64,000 nucleotides of DNA from the NCBI RefSeq assembly GCF_020921035.1, contig NC_063153.1:14322001-14386000 (forward strand), read 5' to 3'. Below the pieces are notes generated by a model. The model worked only from the letters and a program-made list of their open reading frames with translations, did no database searches and was not told where the DNA came from. Source of the stretch: Rhodamnia argentea (Eukaryota; Streptophyta; Magnoliopsida; Myrtales; Myrtaceae). The translations under genes and the position numbers were made by a program. This document shows, in pieces, positions 44,501 through 55,328 of this stretch (positions are counted from its first letter, which is position 1; every line of letters begins with the position of its first letter).

Positions 44501-44560
44501 TACTTAAAAAGGAATATTTGATTTATAATACATTGATCCAAGAGTACAGGCTTGGACACC
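41560..44560. repeat. Diverged segmental duplicate of 35800-37390
   Basis: Three parts match in order: 41600-41890 (TTGGTCCAATCA-like, GCATGATGTCC, TTGATCTAATCC) with 35830-36125; 43740-43860 (AACCACAAGGACAACGACC) with 36240-36330; and 44040-44290 (GTGAATGACACCATCATTGCC, GGTCAGTAAACAGCAG) with 36950-37150. Unrelated DNA, including the foldback at 42871-43307, lies between. No gene is seen. Confidence 0.55.
42871..43307. mobile_element. Foldback MULE-type MITE with 9-bp target-site duplication
   Basis: Ends GAGATAA and TTATCTC. Each half holds several units of a motif around AAGTCCTAAAACTTTCAAAA, in opposite orientations in the two halves, so it folds into a long stem. It is flanked by the perfect 9-bp direct repeat TAAAATAAT (42862-42870 and 43308-43316), the duplication size typical of Mutator-like elements. 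Non-autonomous; no transposase. Confidence 0.8.
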
Positions 44561-46607
44561 CGATTACCTTGAGATCCGTGAAACACTTTGCAAACCTCGA
44601 GAATTTGTTAAATTCCGACCTTTTGTCCATGCAAGTGACCCTTGCCCGCAATTGATAAGATTTGGATGAATGACTTTCCATTTTGGAATTGGAAATTCCC
44701 CGGTGTTACAACTAATTGTGTCAAAAGGTGCGGGTCATTTAAATGTTTCTTGATTACTTATACTTCTAAAGCAATCCCATAGAGCGAATGGCTAAGCACA
44801 TGAGGGCTGGTTTCTCCAAAACGAACAATTGACTGATTTGGTAATATCTCAGCAACATAGTATAACTATCATATCTTATGCTTATGGCGCTTGAAAAGGG
44901 GTGATCGCTCAACCCTTTGGGCCTTACAATAGGAGTTTTATGCCACTTATAAAATGCCCGAACTAAGTCATAATCACTGCCCAGAAGGACATGCTCGTTT
45001 TAATAGTCCCGCCACAAATTCAATTGCGACGCAAACCCGGATGCTTCCTAAGTCCGATCGAGGTTTCTTGAGATGTACGATGACTTGGAACTTAAACCTC
45101 GGACTAAAGACTTCTCGAAATAACTTGAGAACAACACATACACAGGTTAATCACCTTGGTGGTAAGAAAAATTATTTACTCTAACTCGAGCGTTCCTACA
45201 TCATACTCAACATTGCTTTTGTTTGTTGACATTGAGACCAAACCCATGTCAATATCAATCTAGCCAAAAGAATTTTAATATGTTCCCCAACTACCAAGGG
45301 AAAAATGGTTCATCTTCCGTATTTATGAGCTATGGTTACTGAAGAGAGTTGTTATATTGATGGCGGTGGATTGAACTACATATAGTTCACGATTCTTTTG
45401 GATCAATGGAGGAAAAAAAAGGGGTTTTCAGACGGTCTAACCGTTGGAGAAATCCCTAATTATCTCTAACTGTTAGGATAATGAATAGTTCATCAGAATA
45501 TTTATTAAATTTACGAGATGACTATCTAAGGCAATATATATCAATCAAGATATGTACAATCAGAGGGAGATGTACACGCAATCGTGAGAAATACATAGAA
45601 TTAGCAAACTTATCGAATATCTCTAATACAGGAAATTACCCTAGAGAAATCCCTAATTATCTCTACCACTAAGGATGTGAATTCTAGAAAGTACAGTGCA
45701 ATTTTTCTTTTTCTGGTCGGATATAGTGCAATTTAGTAGCCTAGCCGCAATCTCTCGCAGTCATTGTTAATTGAGATACCCACGTTGTTATTCGAAAGAA
45801 CTCATCCTCTTGTTCTTAGACAGGGACTCACGGCACATCAACAAGGAAATGAGTGGCTGATGAGAGGTGCAAGTTGATATGAAGAAAAAGAAAATCAGTT
45901 TTTGAATTCTCTTTGTTAATGCACGTCAGCCCAAACAGAATCAATCCCATCTTTCTTGACCCATCAGAGCTTCCAAAAGCCGACGAGCATGGCCGTTATC
46001 GGGTTGGATTAGTCGGTCAGCAACGGTTTGCTTTTAAGGATTTGGCGATTGCTTGTGGAATAATTTCTTCGCCTTTCGAAAGGATAAGAAGAAGAAACAA
46101 GACAGCTCAAGTCGTTCCGAGTCACTCAAATCGGACCCATTCCTTATCTCTAAGCAACAAAGATTTTGTTGTAGCATAAGAGGATGAGATTGACACACAA
46201 GGGACGATTCACGTCCGAGTGTTTCTCCAAAAAGGACTGCGGATGAATCCCATGTTGTCTCCTTCAATGCCGTTCTCAACGTGACAATGATGTGGACCGA
46301 CTTGGGGACGAATGACGGGGATTAGCTACGTTATCCGCTTTGTGGAGTGTATCCAAGAGGAGTTAAAGAGGAAGAATCTCGGATCCTTTTCGAGTGATTT
46401 ATGAGCGCTTTAGATGAGAAGGTTTCCCGATCCATGAGATTAGTGAAGGATTCAGGTGATGGATATAAATATTCGGGTTTCGGATTAGTCTGAACCATCA
46501 TTGGTGAGATAAAAAAAAATGAAAACTTGCTAAAAACGAGTTGAATATGACGTGGTTCTATTCATCATGCACTTTCAACCACGACTGAGGTTGTAACTGC
46601 ATTTAAG
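44561..46607. other. Intergenic DNA, no gene supported
   Basis: Moderate-GC, complex sequence with several short open frames (44954-45184, 45481-45672, 45913-46179) that match nothing I know. A 22-nt perfect direct repeat occurs at 45447-45468 and 45644-45665. The 45913-46300 part has the most protein-like composition but no start or splice support. Confidence 0.4.
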
Positions 46608-47002
46608 TGTATTGGGATTCCTCTTTTAAATATGTGGTCCATACTCTCCATGGATAGGAGTGCATGGGGCTCAAGTTCTCTAGTGAGCAGGTGGGAGTCT
46701 AGGGGCCGCCCCGACGGGGGTCGCAAGCGATAGCGCCTCCAGTACGCCAAATGATTTTTACAGTTTGAGCTTGTAATTTAATGACAGGCTGGGCTTAGGC
46801 CTATGAATAGCTATTAAGTGGATATATAATTTCATTCTCTTATAATTGATAGTGTAATACAGAGGTGTGATGCGCTAAAATATAGTGAAATATTCTGCTG
46901 GATGTAACCCTAATTTAAGGGTTTAAGATAAACTTGGTGCCTTGGTTTCTCTTTCTCGCATTTACTCTCTATTTCGTTGTGTTTGCTCACCTAATCATAA
47001 CA
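46608..47002. mobile_element. Degenerate LTR related to the solo LTR at 53610
   Basis: Starts TGTATTGGG and ends ATAACA. It shares with 53610-53940 the body GTGAAATnnTCTGnTGGA and CCCTAATTTAAG, and a CT-rich 3' part. No matching target duplication (TTAAG against TCCTC), and no primer-binding site or gag/pol beside it. Confidence 0.5.
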
Positions 47003-48154
47003 TCCTCATCTCCTCCTCTTTTCAGTAACTTGTATAGGGCAGGCATGGCAAAAGAGTGTATTTTAAGTAATGTGTGCTACGAATTAGTCTCAATGGTGCT
47101 CTAAACTTTTCATTCAGTTAATTGTCCATGAATAAAAAGATAGCCGAAATAGAAATTACTTGTCGGCCCAATGAGGAACATTGTGATCCCAAAGAAGATA
47201 CCATAGTTGGGTTCTTCGGGGGCGTACAATTGAATCCAACACCTAGTGACTATCTCTTGAATTGACATGCTTAGCTCTCTTCTGGAGAATGCCTTGGAGG
47301 CCCAATTAGTTTCAAATGATCCTTAATGGGCCATGTTGGCCACCTTTTGAAGGCCTAAATGATTGCAGTTTGAATTTGCTAAGCCTAAATGAATGAATAG
47401 ACAAAACACAAAATAATAAGAGCGATCGATTTCATGGTAGATTGATCCATCATGAACTAGAAATCAGATCGGATAGGGTCGATTCCTGATTTGTGAAATT
47501 GGGAACCGACCCTGTCCACCTGGAAACTGGTGGTGTCTCTTTTTTTATTTTATTTTTTTGTTGGTTTCTTCCATAATATAATACCTACACAATGGATCAT
47601 ACTGGCTCAATTGAACAATTAAACATCCTCAGTGCATTACCTTTGTGACCTAAGTTGTAGGATGTAAATGGTTTAAAGTAAAGTAGAAAAGTGTAATGTA
47701 ATTGGGTGATTTCTAATCGACCCATTACATAAAATCGAACTCCTGCAAAAGAAGTTAACAACTTTTCCATACGATTTCATTTTCCGCACGTTTCCAAAGC
47801 ATTGGAAGAGGAGTAAAAGAACGAACCATGATGAATCTCACCATAAAGCACACTTCAAAACAACTCATGGCATGTTCCACGTCCACTCCGAAGAAAACCA
47901 AAAAACAAAAACATGGCATATCGTTTCGGTTGATCCGGTTTCGCACAAGGAATCAGAAATCAAACCGGTTCCGATGAAAGCTTTATAGAACCGGCCGGTC
48001 CGATTTAGTTCCTAAGTTGGATCAAGACCGATGCTCACCTCTACAAAATACAATAATTCTCATCATGGTTCCTGTGATTTAGCAGCAGTTTCTGCTTTCC
48101 TTCTTCTAAATTTTTATGTGCAAGTGTTGATTTGAAGAGGGATGAATCTAGAAC
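47003..48154. other. Intergenic DNA with hAT-end-like repeat
   Basis: No gene. From about 47455 to 48045 there is sequence with the ACCGGTCCGATT-type subterminal repeats, ending GATGCTCACCTCTAC, which resembles one end of the hAT-like element at 54377-55328. Confidence 0.4.
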
Positions 48155-48505
48155 AGTTTAACATTGGGAAAAATCTCTAAAAAGTCCTAAACTTATTGTA
48201 CGACGATTAATTCAATCATCAACCTTTCAATTATGCGAATTTAGTTATAAACATTTTGGCAACTTGCCAATTTAGTCCTAAACCTTTTGACAATTTGTCA
48301 ATTTAATCCCGAACCTTTTAACAACTTGCCGAAAAATAAAAAAATTGGCTGAAATGATTAAATTGGCAAGTTGTCAATAAGTCAAGGATTAAATCGGTAA
48401 ATCATAAAAAAGTTTAGGGTCAAATTGGCACGATTGAAAGGTTAAGGACTGAATTGCGCCGCCACACAATAAGTTTATGATTTTTCGGACAATTATTCCT
48501 TTTAG
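48155..48505. mobile_element. TIR MITE (AAAAAGTCCTAAAC family)
   Basis: The left part (AAAAAGTCCTAAACTTATTG) and the right part in reverse complement (AAAAATCATAAACTTATTG) are inverted copies. Internal repeats of CAATTTAGTCCTAAACCTTTT occur in opposite orientation. Same family as 36333 and 49040. No clear target duplication. Confidence 0.6.
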
Positions 48506-49039
48506 CCGTGGATGCATTGATTGATATCTACAAAAATGCATGAAACGTTAGAGATCCTCCCGAACTCTAAGCAATGTCCGATACCAAAACAAGACACGAA
48601 CCCAAAAGTATAATACGAGTTTTTAAGGGTCAATGTTGGTGAAATATTAGTGGGGTCAAACAACAGAAAATAGCAAGTACATGGCAATATTTCTCAAGGA
48701 AAACAACATATGAGGAAAAGAAGAAAAACAAATGGGTGGAGGCAGCGGCTCCACCTGAAGAAGCTGCGGCGCCGTTTATGTACGGCCCGTTCAAACTTGA
48801 GATTGTTTGCACTTGACGAGTACGGCTAATATAGACGGTGCCTTTATGTCTCGAGGCGCGGATATGGCTAATGAAGAGTTTCTAAAGCGTTCGAATAGGC
48901 AGAAATGCAAAAGGCAGCTCGCCACAAAAGTTCGAATAGTATCTATCCGAGGAACAACTCCAAAGTCTCATAGTCAATCAATTGCCTGTTTATTTGCTTC
49001 GTTTCACCTCATTTGCTAATTCTCTATGCATTTCATTTT
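48506..49039. other. Intergenic DNA, no gene recognised
   Basis: A short GC-rich patch (48740-48870) carries small open frames on both strands (48630-48812 minus, 48807-49019 plus). Neither resembles a known protein and no promoter or splice signals support them. Confidence 0.4.
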
Positions 49040-49697
49040 GGCAAAGTTGTCCAAAAAAGTCCTAAACCTATTACATTTTTGCCAATTTAGTCATTAACAT
49101 TTTCAAGTTTTGACAATTGAACCCATCCGATCAATTTAGCCCGACATTATTGACGTGAATGCTCGGTCGTCCTACGTGACACGGCCGACGCTACTATAAA
49201 CAATTAATATTTTAATATTTTTCGAATCTCTTTATAATTTTTATTTTATTTTATTTTCTTTGTTTTTCTTTTACATATATGGCCGATGAGAGCCAATGAC
49301 CCTCGCCTATTGGCCACGGAGGGCCACGATGTCTCACCTAAGGCCGGTAAGGGCCAAAACCCTCCTATGTTGGTCGGCAAAGGTCAGCTAGTGATATCAC
49401 CTGAGGCCGACGATGGTCGGCCAGCGACATCACCTGCCATAGTTGTAAAAAAAAACTGAAAAAATAAAAATAAAAAATGATTAAAATTAAATGCTATTAA
49501 AAATTATCCACATTAGCGTCGGTTGTGCCATGTATGATGGTCGGCATCCACATTGGCGATTTTCAGCAAAATAGTATGCCGAATGGACTCAATTACCATA
49601 TTTAAAAAAGTTTAGGACTCAATTAGCAAAATTAAAAGACTTAGGACTAAATTGACAAAAATGCAACAACTTTATAACTGTTTGGACAATTCTTCTC
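49040..49697. mobile_element. TIR element with GC-rich core (AAAAAGTCCTAAAC family)
   Basis: The left end GTTGTCCAAAAAAGTCCT and the right end in reverse complement AATTGTCCAAACAGTTAT, followed by repeated TTTAGTC words, are inverted. The core (49275-49440) holds repeats of GGCCGACGATGG- and CATCACCTGAGGCC-like sequence. Non-autonomous, no coding sequence. Confidence 0.6.
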
Positions 49698-49799
49698 TTA
49701 TGTGCTGATTATGGTTACCTAGGTTTTTTTAGCACAAGTGCTCGTTATTTTTCTCCCGAAAAAGAGGATATAGTAATATCCATCATCATTATTCCACTT

Positions 49800-50290
49800 A
49801 CATCATGTTTGTGGAATTCCTACCGTTCTTACTACCGCGTTCAGTTCGCTCCTGCCCTGTCGTGAGGCTAATCCACCCGCGCAATGTGGTCCCTTAATTG
49901 CTAATCCGACTCGATCCCTCGGGATGCTCTAGCTGGCCCTCTTAAGACAAGACAAGATTCCCCTACTGCGTACTTGCATTATCTCAGCCTGAACCCTTCG
50001 AATTCAGATGATGCAGGACAAACGATGCACGAAACGCTCTATAGCTCTCTCTTTCAGAGACCCATGAAACATCATTCGGCAAGAAGCGTCCAAAGGGAGG
50101 CCATGTACTTCCCAGGACCACAAAGAAATAATTGTGCTTGCTCCCGTGGGTTGTCACTAATGGTCGGGGTGCAAAGCAAAGCGAGTGAACCTAAAAGTCT
50201 CCAGACTTCTTTGCTCTCAGGACCCGCTCAGATCAAGTGTTGTTCTCGTCCCCCCACGCTGTGCGTCCCCATGCCGTATCCCTGAAGATA
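49800..50290. other. Compositionally distinct segment, possibly organelle-derived
   Basis: Close to balanced base composition, few homopolymer runs and an open frame (49974-50285, 103 codons) in a neighbourhood that is otherwise AT-rich and repetitive. The texture resembles plant mitochondrial DNA, but I cannot name a mitochondrial gene in it. The frame itself is not called as a gene. Confidence 0.3.
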
Positions 50291-52514
50291 TGCTCTCTTG
50301 GATTTTGAATACAAATCGTATATTTCAACCCTTATTTGAAGGTCAATATTAATGATCTTAATGCACGTGAACAACCTTTACATTGAGAGAGGTCTTGAGT
50401 ATGTTGTAATTATAGTTTATTAATGCTCGACATTAGTGAGGTGTCTCTTCAGCTCGCGTGTCTCTTCAATTCACGTGACTTTTCGTTCTGTTGCATTTTC
50501 TAACTTTAATATTGTTGTATTAAGGGTTAATGGCTCAACTAATGTGAGCTCTTGCATTCATGTCTTTTCATTTTTCTATAGCTGTTTTCCCTTATTATAA
50601 ATAGACGGGTGTTCTTAGTTCAATAAGTAGCACTCTTAGAGTGAATTCATCTTTAAATAGCCCGTGCCGATTTCAAGAAGTGTTCGACATATTCTTATTT
50701 GCATAGCGCTAATTTAAACGGATTCGATATATCGTATCTTGAGAGCCGTTAAGCTGCTTAGAATCGTTAGTAGAAACTAATCATCTTAAGAAGATTCGTT
50801 TAGCCGTACCTCACCTCCTATATAATTCCAGTTCAATTTTATATCAATTTGAATATTAGTTGTTGCCTTCTTATGGTTAATAGTTTTTGACCTATATTAG
50901 TTTACAACAGGTTAGAGAGAGAGAGAGAGAAATATCTCGAATCGTGGAACCATTTTATAGATCACAGAGATTACAATTCTTGGGTTGGAATCTTGATTTC
51001 AAAAGTACAACTAACTAGACGGATGGAGGAAGTGTATATGTGTTTAGTTCAATTATACAGCTTGTGCACAAGAAGCATGTGGAAACTTAGGGTCTACAAG
51101 GCAATGATTCTAATCGGAATTGATTTTTTTAGATTTTATTCTGTGGACGAGTTTTAGAGAATCAGAAGGCGTTTGGTAACTGCACAAAATTTCTATTCTT
51201 GGAGCAGAAGTGTGTTTGATAATTGCACATAATTTCTCTTCTTAGGAACAATTTCTCTTCCCATTTTTTTTTTCATGTAAGTCAAATAATTACGTCTTAT
51301 CGGTACAAAATCTACCTATATAGCATCACTAATAAAATGAATACAAATCATGCATAATTGATAGTCTATTTATTTCGTGGAATATAAAGACATATGCAAA
51401 ATCCGTAAGAAAGAGCATAAGCTCAATAGGCAATTTACACTTGAATTTTTGCCACGAATTTGCACTTAAACACTTCTATATTTAACCAAACCCATTCCCG
51501 ATCCAACCTGCGTTACTTAAACACTTCTATGTTTAACCAAATGATGGCATATTTATTTCTTATAATTTGTTAAGAATGCAATACAAATCAAGAGAAATTC
51601 TCTTAATTTTTTTCAATTTTTTATTTTAAAAAAATCATTTGTTGTTTTTTTATAAAATATATATTTTTATTAAATTATTCTATTATTATCAAAAAAAAAT
51701 TTATTACTAAAAATTTATTTTTTGAAAAGCATTTTTTATTTTATTTTCCTTTTTCTTTGGTGACCTGTAGCGATCGACGGTGGCCGGTGTCCGGAACAAA
51801 GTTAGAGCCTTCTCACTTTATTCATATTGTTTCTCAAAAGTGATTCTGGATAGAGAATCAACCTTTGTTTTTATTCTTATTTTTGCTTCAAAAGTGCTCC
51901 CGAGAATAGAGTTAGAAAATTTTAGGATCAAAATTATATACGTTACCAAACAAGTTTCTCATCCTTTTTTGTTTTGGAGAACAGAATCACAAAATCAAAA
52001 TCGTCGCCATGCAGACCCTAAAAGCTTTGAATCACACAAAACACATGTATGAGATGCCCTAGGTACATTAATCAAGGGCAATCGAATATAGGGTATATTT
52101 ATTTCAAAGATAATTTCATGATAAGAGAAAATAATTTATCTAGAGATCATTTTCAAGGAAATTTTTTTCGCCTTTTTCGATTATGGAATTCATTTTTCTC
52201 ACTTTAAGCATGTATACTTTCTTTTATTATAAATAATTATCATTATTTAATCATTTTCAGCAAACTAAACGCATCAAAGTGCAGAAAATAAATTTGCGAG
52301 AAAAAAGAATACCGTTCACTCAAACAAACGCACCCCTAATCTAGATTTTGAAGGAGTCTAGACGAGCACATGCAAAGACATGGAGCAAGCCATGCCGCTT
52401 GAATGGGTTCCAATAAAAAACAAAAGTGTTGTTCAGACATAACCACGATTGAACACTGAATTTCGGTGATGGATTGATGAAGTATGATATTAATCATCTT
52501 AATTTCTTCAAAGT
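50291..52514. other. AT-rich intergenic DNA with possible LTR debris
   Basis: At 50580-50870 there is a TATAAATAG followed by an LTR-leader-like stretch, ending near ACAACAGG; boundaries are not clear. The rest (51130-52330) contains MITE-like ends such as GGCGTTTGGTAACTGC and GTTTGTTTGAGTG in reverse. No gene. Confidence 0.4.
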
Positions 52515-52559
52515 ACCTATGGTGAAATGGTAGACACGCGAGACTCAAAAACTCTTGCT
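52515..52559 (+). pseudogene. 5' half of a plastid-type tRNA-Leu(CAA)
   Basis: The segment 52520-52550 reads as the D-arm and anticodon region of chloroplast trnL-CAA (GGTGAAATGGTAGACACGCG, then AGACTCAAAA). The anticodon stem partly continues, with mismatches. The variable loop and T-arm are missing, so it is not a functional tRNA. It is most simply a nuclear insertion of plastid DNA, or of plastid-like DNA that came by way of the mitochondrion. Confidence 0.65.
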
Positions 52560-52899
52560 CTTTGCACATGAAGAGATGTCAAATGTGTTTCTTATTTCCC
52601 AAATAGATCCCCCTACATCTCTATACAAACGATGTATCTGTACCCAATAATTAATTCTCGTTGATCACGTCTTTGAGCCTATGTCTCCTATCCCTGGTCG
52701 GTCTTCCTCCACTAGCAAGTCCTTTCGAAAAACTCCATTTCTTCTAATGTGAATGGCAGAAAGGCCCATGCTTCTTGATTTCAATAGGACTCCTTACAAG
52801 ATATCTACTATTATCTATCAACTTGTCGCAATATAACCATACAACCACAATTAACATTAGCTTAGCCAATACATATCCCTAGTTATCTAATGTGTGTGC

Positions 52900-52901
<2 letters not shown>

Positions 52902-52964
<63 letters not shown>
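52902..52964. repeat. (GA)n microsatellite, about 63 bp
   Basis: Pure GA dinucleotides preceded by TGTGTGTGCGT. Open frames running through it encode Arg-Glu repeats and are artefacts. Confidence 0.95.
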
Positions 52965-52966
<2 letters not shown>

Positions 52967-53604
52967 GTGGGGCCTGTGGGCAATTGAGAACAGTGTCATG
53001 TAGCAAAAAAGGGGCCACAGCCCTCTTGATATGCAACCATCCTTTGAAAACTACACCAGATTTGGACTCACCCTCGATTTCCCAATCGGCGGAAATCATT
53101 GCAGAGGGCAAAACCCTACCTCGCTTTCTTTACCTTACTACATTTTCCTTTCACGATGTCCACATCCAACTTGCTGGCCCGGGGGGTTTGTGATTCTTGA
53201 AGAGCATACGTAGCCCACTCCTCCATCGTAATAAATAACCCAACATGTTATCCTGCTTATAATTAACGGTTTGGTTCCTCGAAAGTGTTATCTCGTTGGG
53301 TTTGTGTTGTGTCCTGTTGATTCGGGGCCTTTCTTTCTTCTATGTCTCCAGACAAAACCCCACTTCGAATGGTTGATTATGGATTATGTTGTCTTCGGGT
53401 TCCGGATATTTTCTCCGTTTTGGTTTCGGTATACATTGACGTTGATTGGTTTCGTTAGGAAGGAGGCGCGTGTATTAGTTAGAATTCGTGTCCGTCTTGA
53501 ATACCATACATGTGGTCACTTTCGCCTATGTTTATAGCGTCGAGATTTTGATGAGCGACCCAATTTTCAGTACTTTATAAGTATTTGATAAGACCAACTT
53601 GATC

Positions 53605-53945
53605 TTATTTGTTGGGATATGGTTCATACTCCCAAACGATAGGAAAGCACGGCGGGGGTCTCGGGAGACAACACCCCCTAGATGTTAGAGGATTTTTGTG
53701 ATTAAAGTTTATATTTTGTCATTGGTAGTTTAGGCTTAAGTGCATGAATATCTATTGTTATTTATATTATTTTTCGTTTGAAATTGAGTGATGTAACAAT
53801 AGGTGTGAGGTTCTAATTATAGTGAAATCCTCTGTTGGACGTAGCCCTAATTTAAGAGTGAATCGGGATAAAATTTCATGTCTCGATTTTCTCTTTCTTG
53901 TTATGCTTTATTTCGTTATAATTGTGCTCCAAATGTAACATTATT
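53605..53945. mobile_element. Solo LTR with 5-bp target-site duplication
   Basis: The LTR runs 53610-53940, starts TGTTGGGATATGG and ends TGTAACA, with TTATT on each side (53605-53609 and 53941-53945). The TG...CA ends, the 331-bp length and the 5-bp duplication fit a Copia-type LTR left by recombination between two LTRs. No internal domain remains. Confidence 0.85.
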
Positions 53946-54376
53946 GTATCATCTCATATTCAATCCACGCTCTCTCTAACTTTTCTTCGGGATAACTGCG
54001 GATTCGGGACTCAAGGTTTTGACCGTTGATCAATTGGGGGACTTAAGGTTTTAAGAAAACTACCATTTAGTCTTTGAGCTTGCCGCCGGTTGAATTCAGC
54101 CCAAATAGTTCACGTTGGAACCATGCCAGATTTCCAAAGCTTGAATTCCACAGGCGGCAATCCCACGACATGACTGGGGCTCTTTTAAGATGTGTTTAAG
54201 TCCTAAATTTGATCAAAATGAAACCTTAAGTCCCGCTTTTTGCACTCACCCGCTCTTATTTTGTGAAATCGAATACTCTTGAGTCTTTCAATTGATTCAA
54301 TCAAATGGGTTACGACCAATGTGATCACAGTTACACCTATGACGTTAAATGGGCATCAATAAAAGGCGGGAAGAAG
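53946..54376. other. Intergenic DNA, no gene
   Basis: Moderately AT-rich, with words such as GGGACTTAAGGTTTTAAG and their inverse that suggest another decayed TIR element at about 54000-54260. Nothing codes. Confidence 0.35.
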
Positions 54377-55328
54377 TAGGGTTGTGCGTGGTCCAGGCCG
54401 GTCCGATCCCGGTATGGAATCGGAGACCGGACCGGTAGTCCCGGTCCCAAATTTTCGGGACCGAGGACCGGGTCAGGACTGGATAGGACCGGATCGATGA
54501 TCCGGTCCGGACCTGGTCCGGTCCTAGGGGGCTCGCGAATACCAACTGCTTCTAGAAATTTAATCCTTGGATCTAAACTAACCACTTCCAATCTTAATCA
54601 TCCAACATAATAAAACATACACATAACCGTCGTACAACTATCACATGAGTGCTTACGAGAAAAGACTAAATTAGGAAGAAAAACACGGAACAAACATCCG
54701 GTATCAGTTCATATAGCAGAACTGTAAAATCTCATAACAAAAGTTCAAGAAAATGAGAAAAACAATCAAATGCTGCACGTTTCTAGTGTTCCCAAATCAA
54801 CATGAAATTGTGCCATAGAAGGGTTAGCATTTTTTTATTTGGTCGAAAAGAATCGGCATTGAGCACTCGTTTTTTCCCTCTGTGGTTGTTTTGGCTAAGT
54901 ATACAGTTGTTCCTAAAAAGTTCACCCGCTTCCCAAATCAGTAAATGGTGCAAAGTCGAGTTCATCTTTCGGCCTCAGCAAACGATTCAAAGCCTTGTCG
55001 TCACAAGAGAAATGAATTGGCTAGAACTTTCTTTCGTCGGATACAATAAGCAAACCATGTCCTACATAGCAATCCAATGTGTTTCATACAGATACATATT
55101 ACATTCCATGACTCTAATTTTTTTCTATATAAATATATAATTATGTATATTTTGGGTGGTCCGGTCCGGTCCCACCATCATGGAACCGGGGATCGAACTG
55201 CCCAGTCACCGGTCCCATTTATTGGGACTATGGACTAGACCGCCTCCCTCAAGGATCGGACCAATTCGGCCGGTCCGGTCCGATTTCGGTTCGGTTCGAG
55301 CCGATCCAGTCCAGTTTGCTCACCCCTA
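54377..55328. mobile_element. hAT-like non-autonomous element
   Basis: Begins TAGGGTTGTGCGTGGTCC and ends, in reverse complement, TAGGGGTGAGCAAACTGG. About 150 bp at each end is packed with short GGTCCGGTCC- and GGACCGG-type subterminal repeats, as in hAT elements. The interior is unique AT-rich DNA without transposase. The flanking 8-mers do not match, so no target duplication is visible. Confidence 0.55.

Noticed and set aside
45913-46179. 88-codon open frame with protein-like composition
   Set aside because: No family recognised and no promoter, intron or homologue within the window; kept only as part of the intergenic note.
52515-52600. Functional tRNA gene
   Set aside because: Only the 5' half is tRNA-like; the T-arm and acceptor 3' strand are missing.
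52894-53193. Arg-Glu repeat protein
   Set aside because: Artefact of the GA microsatellite; the rest of the frame has no recognisable content.
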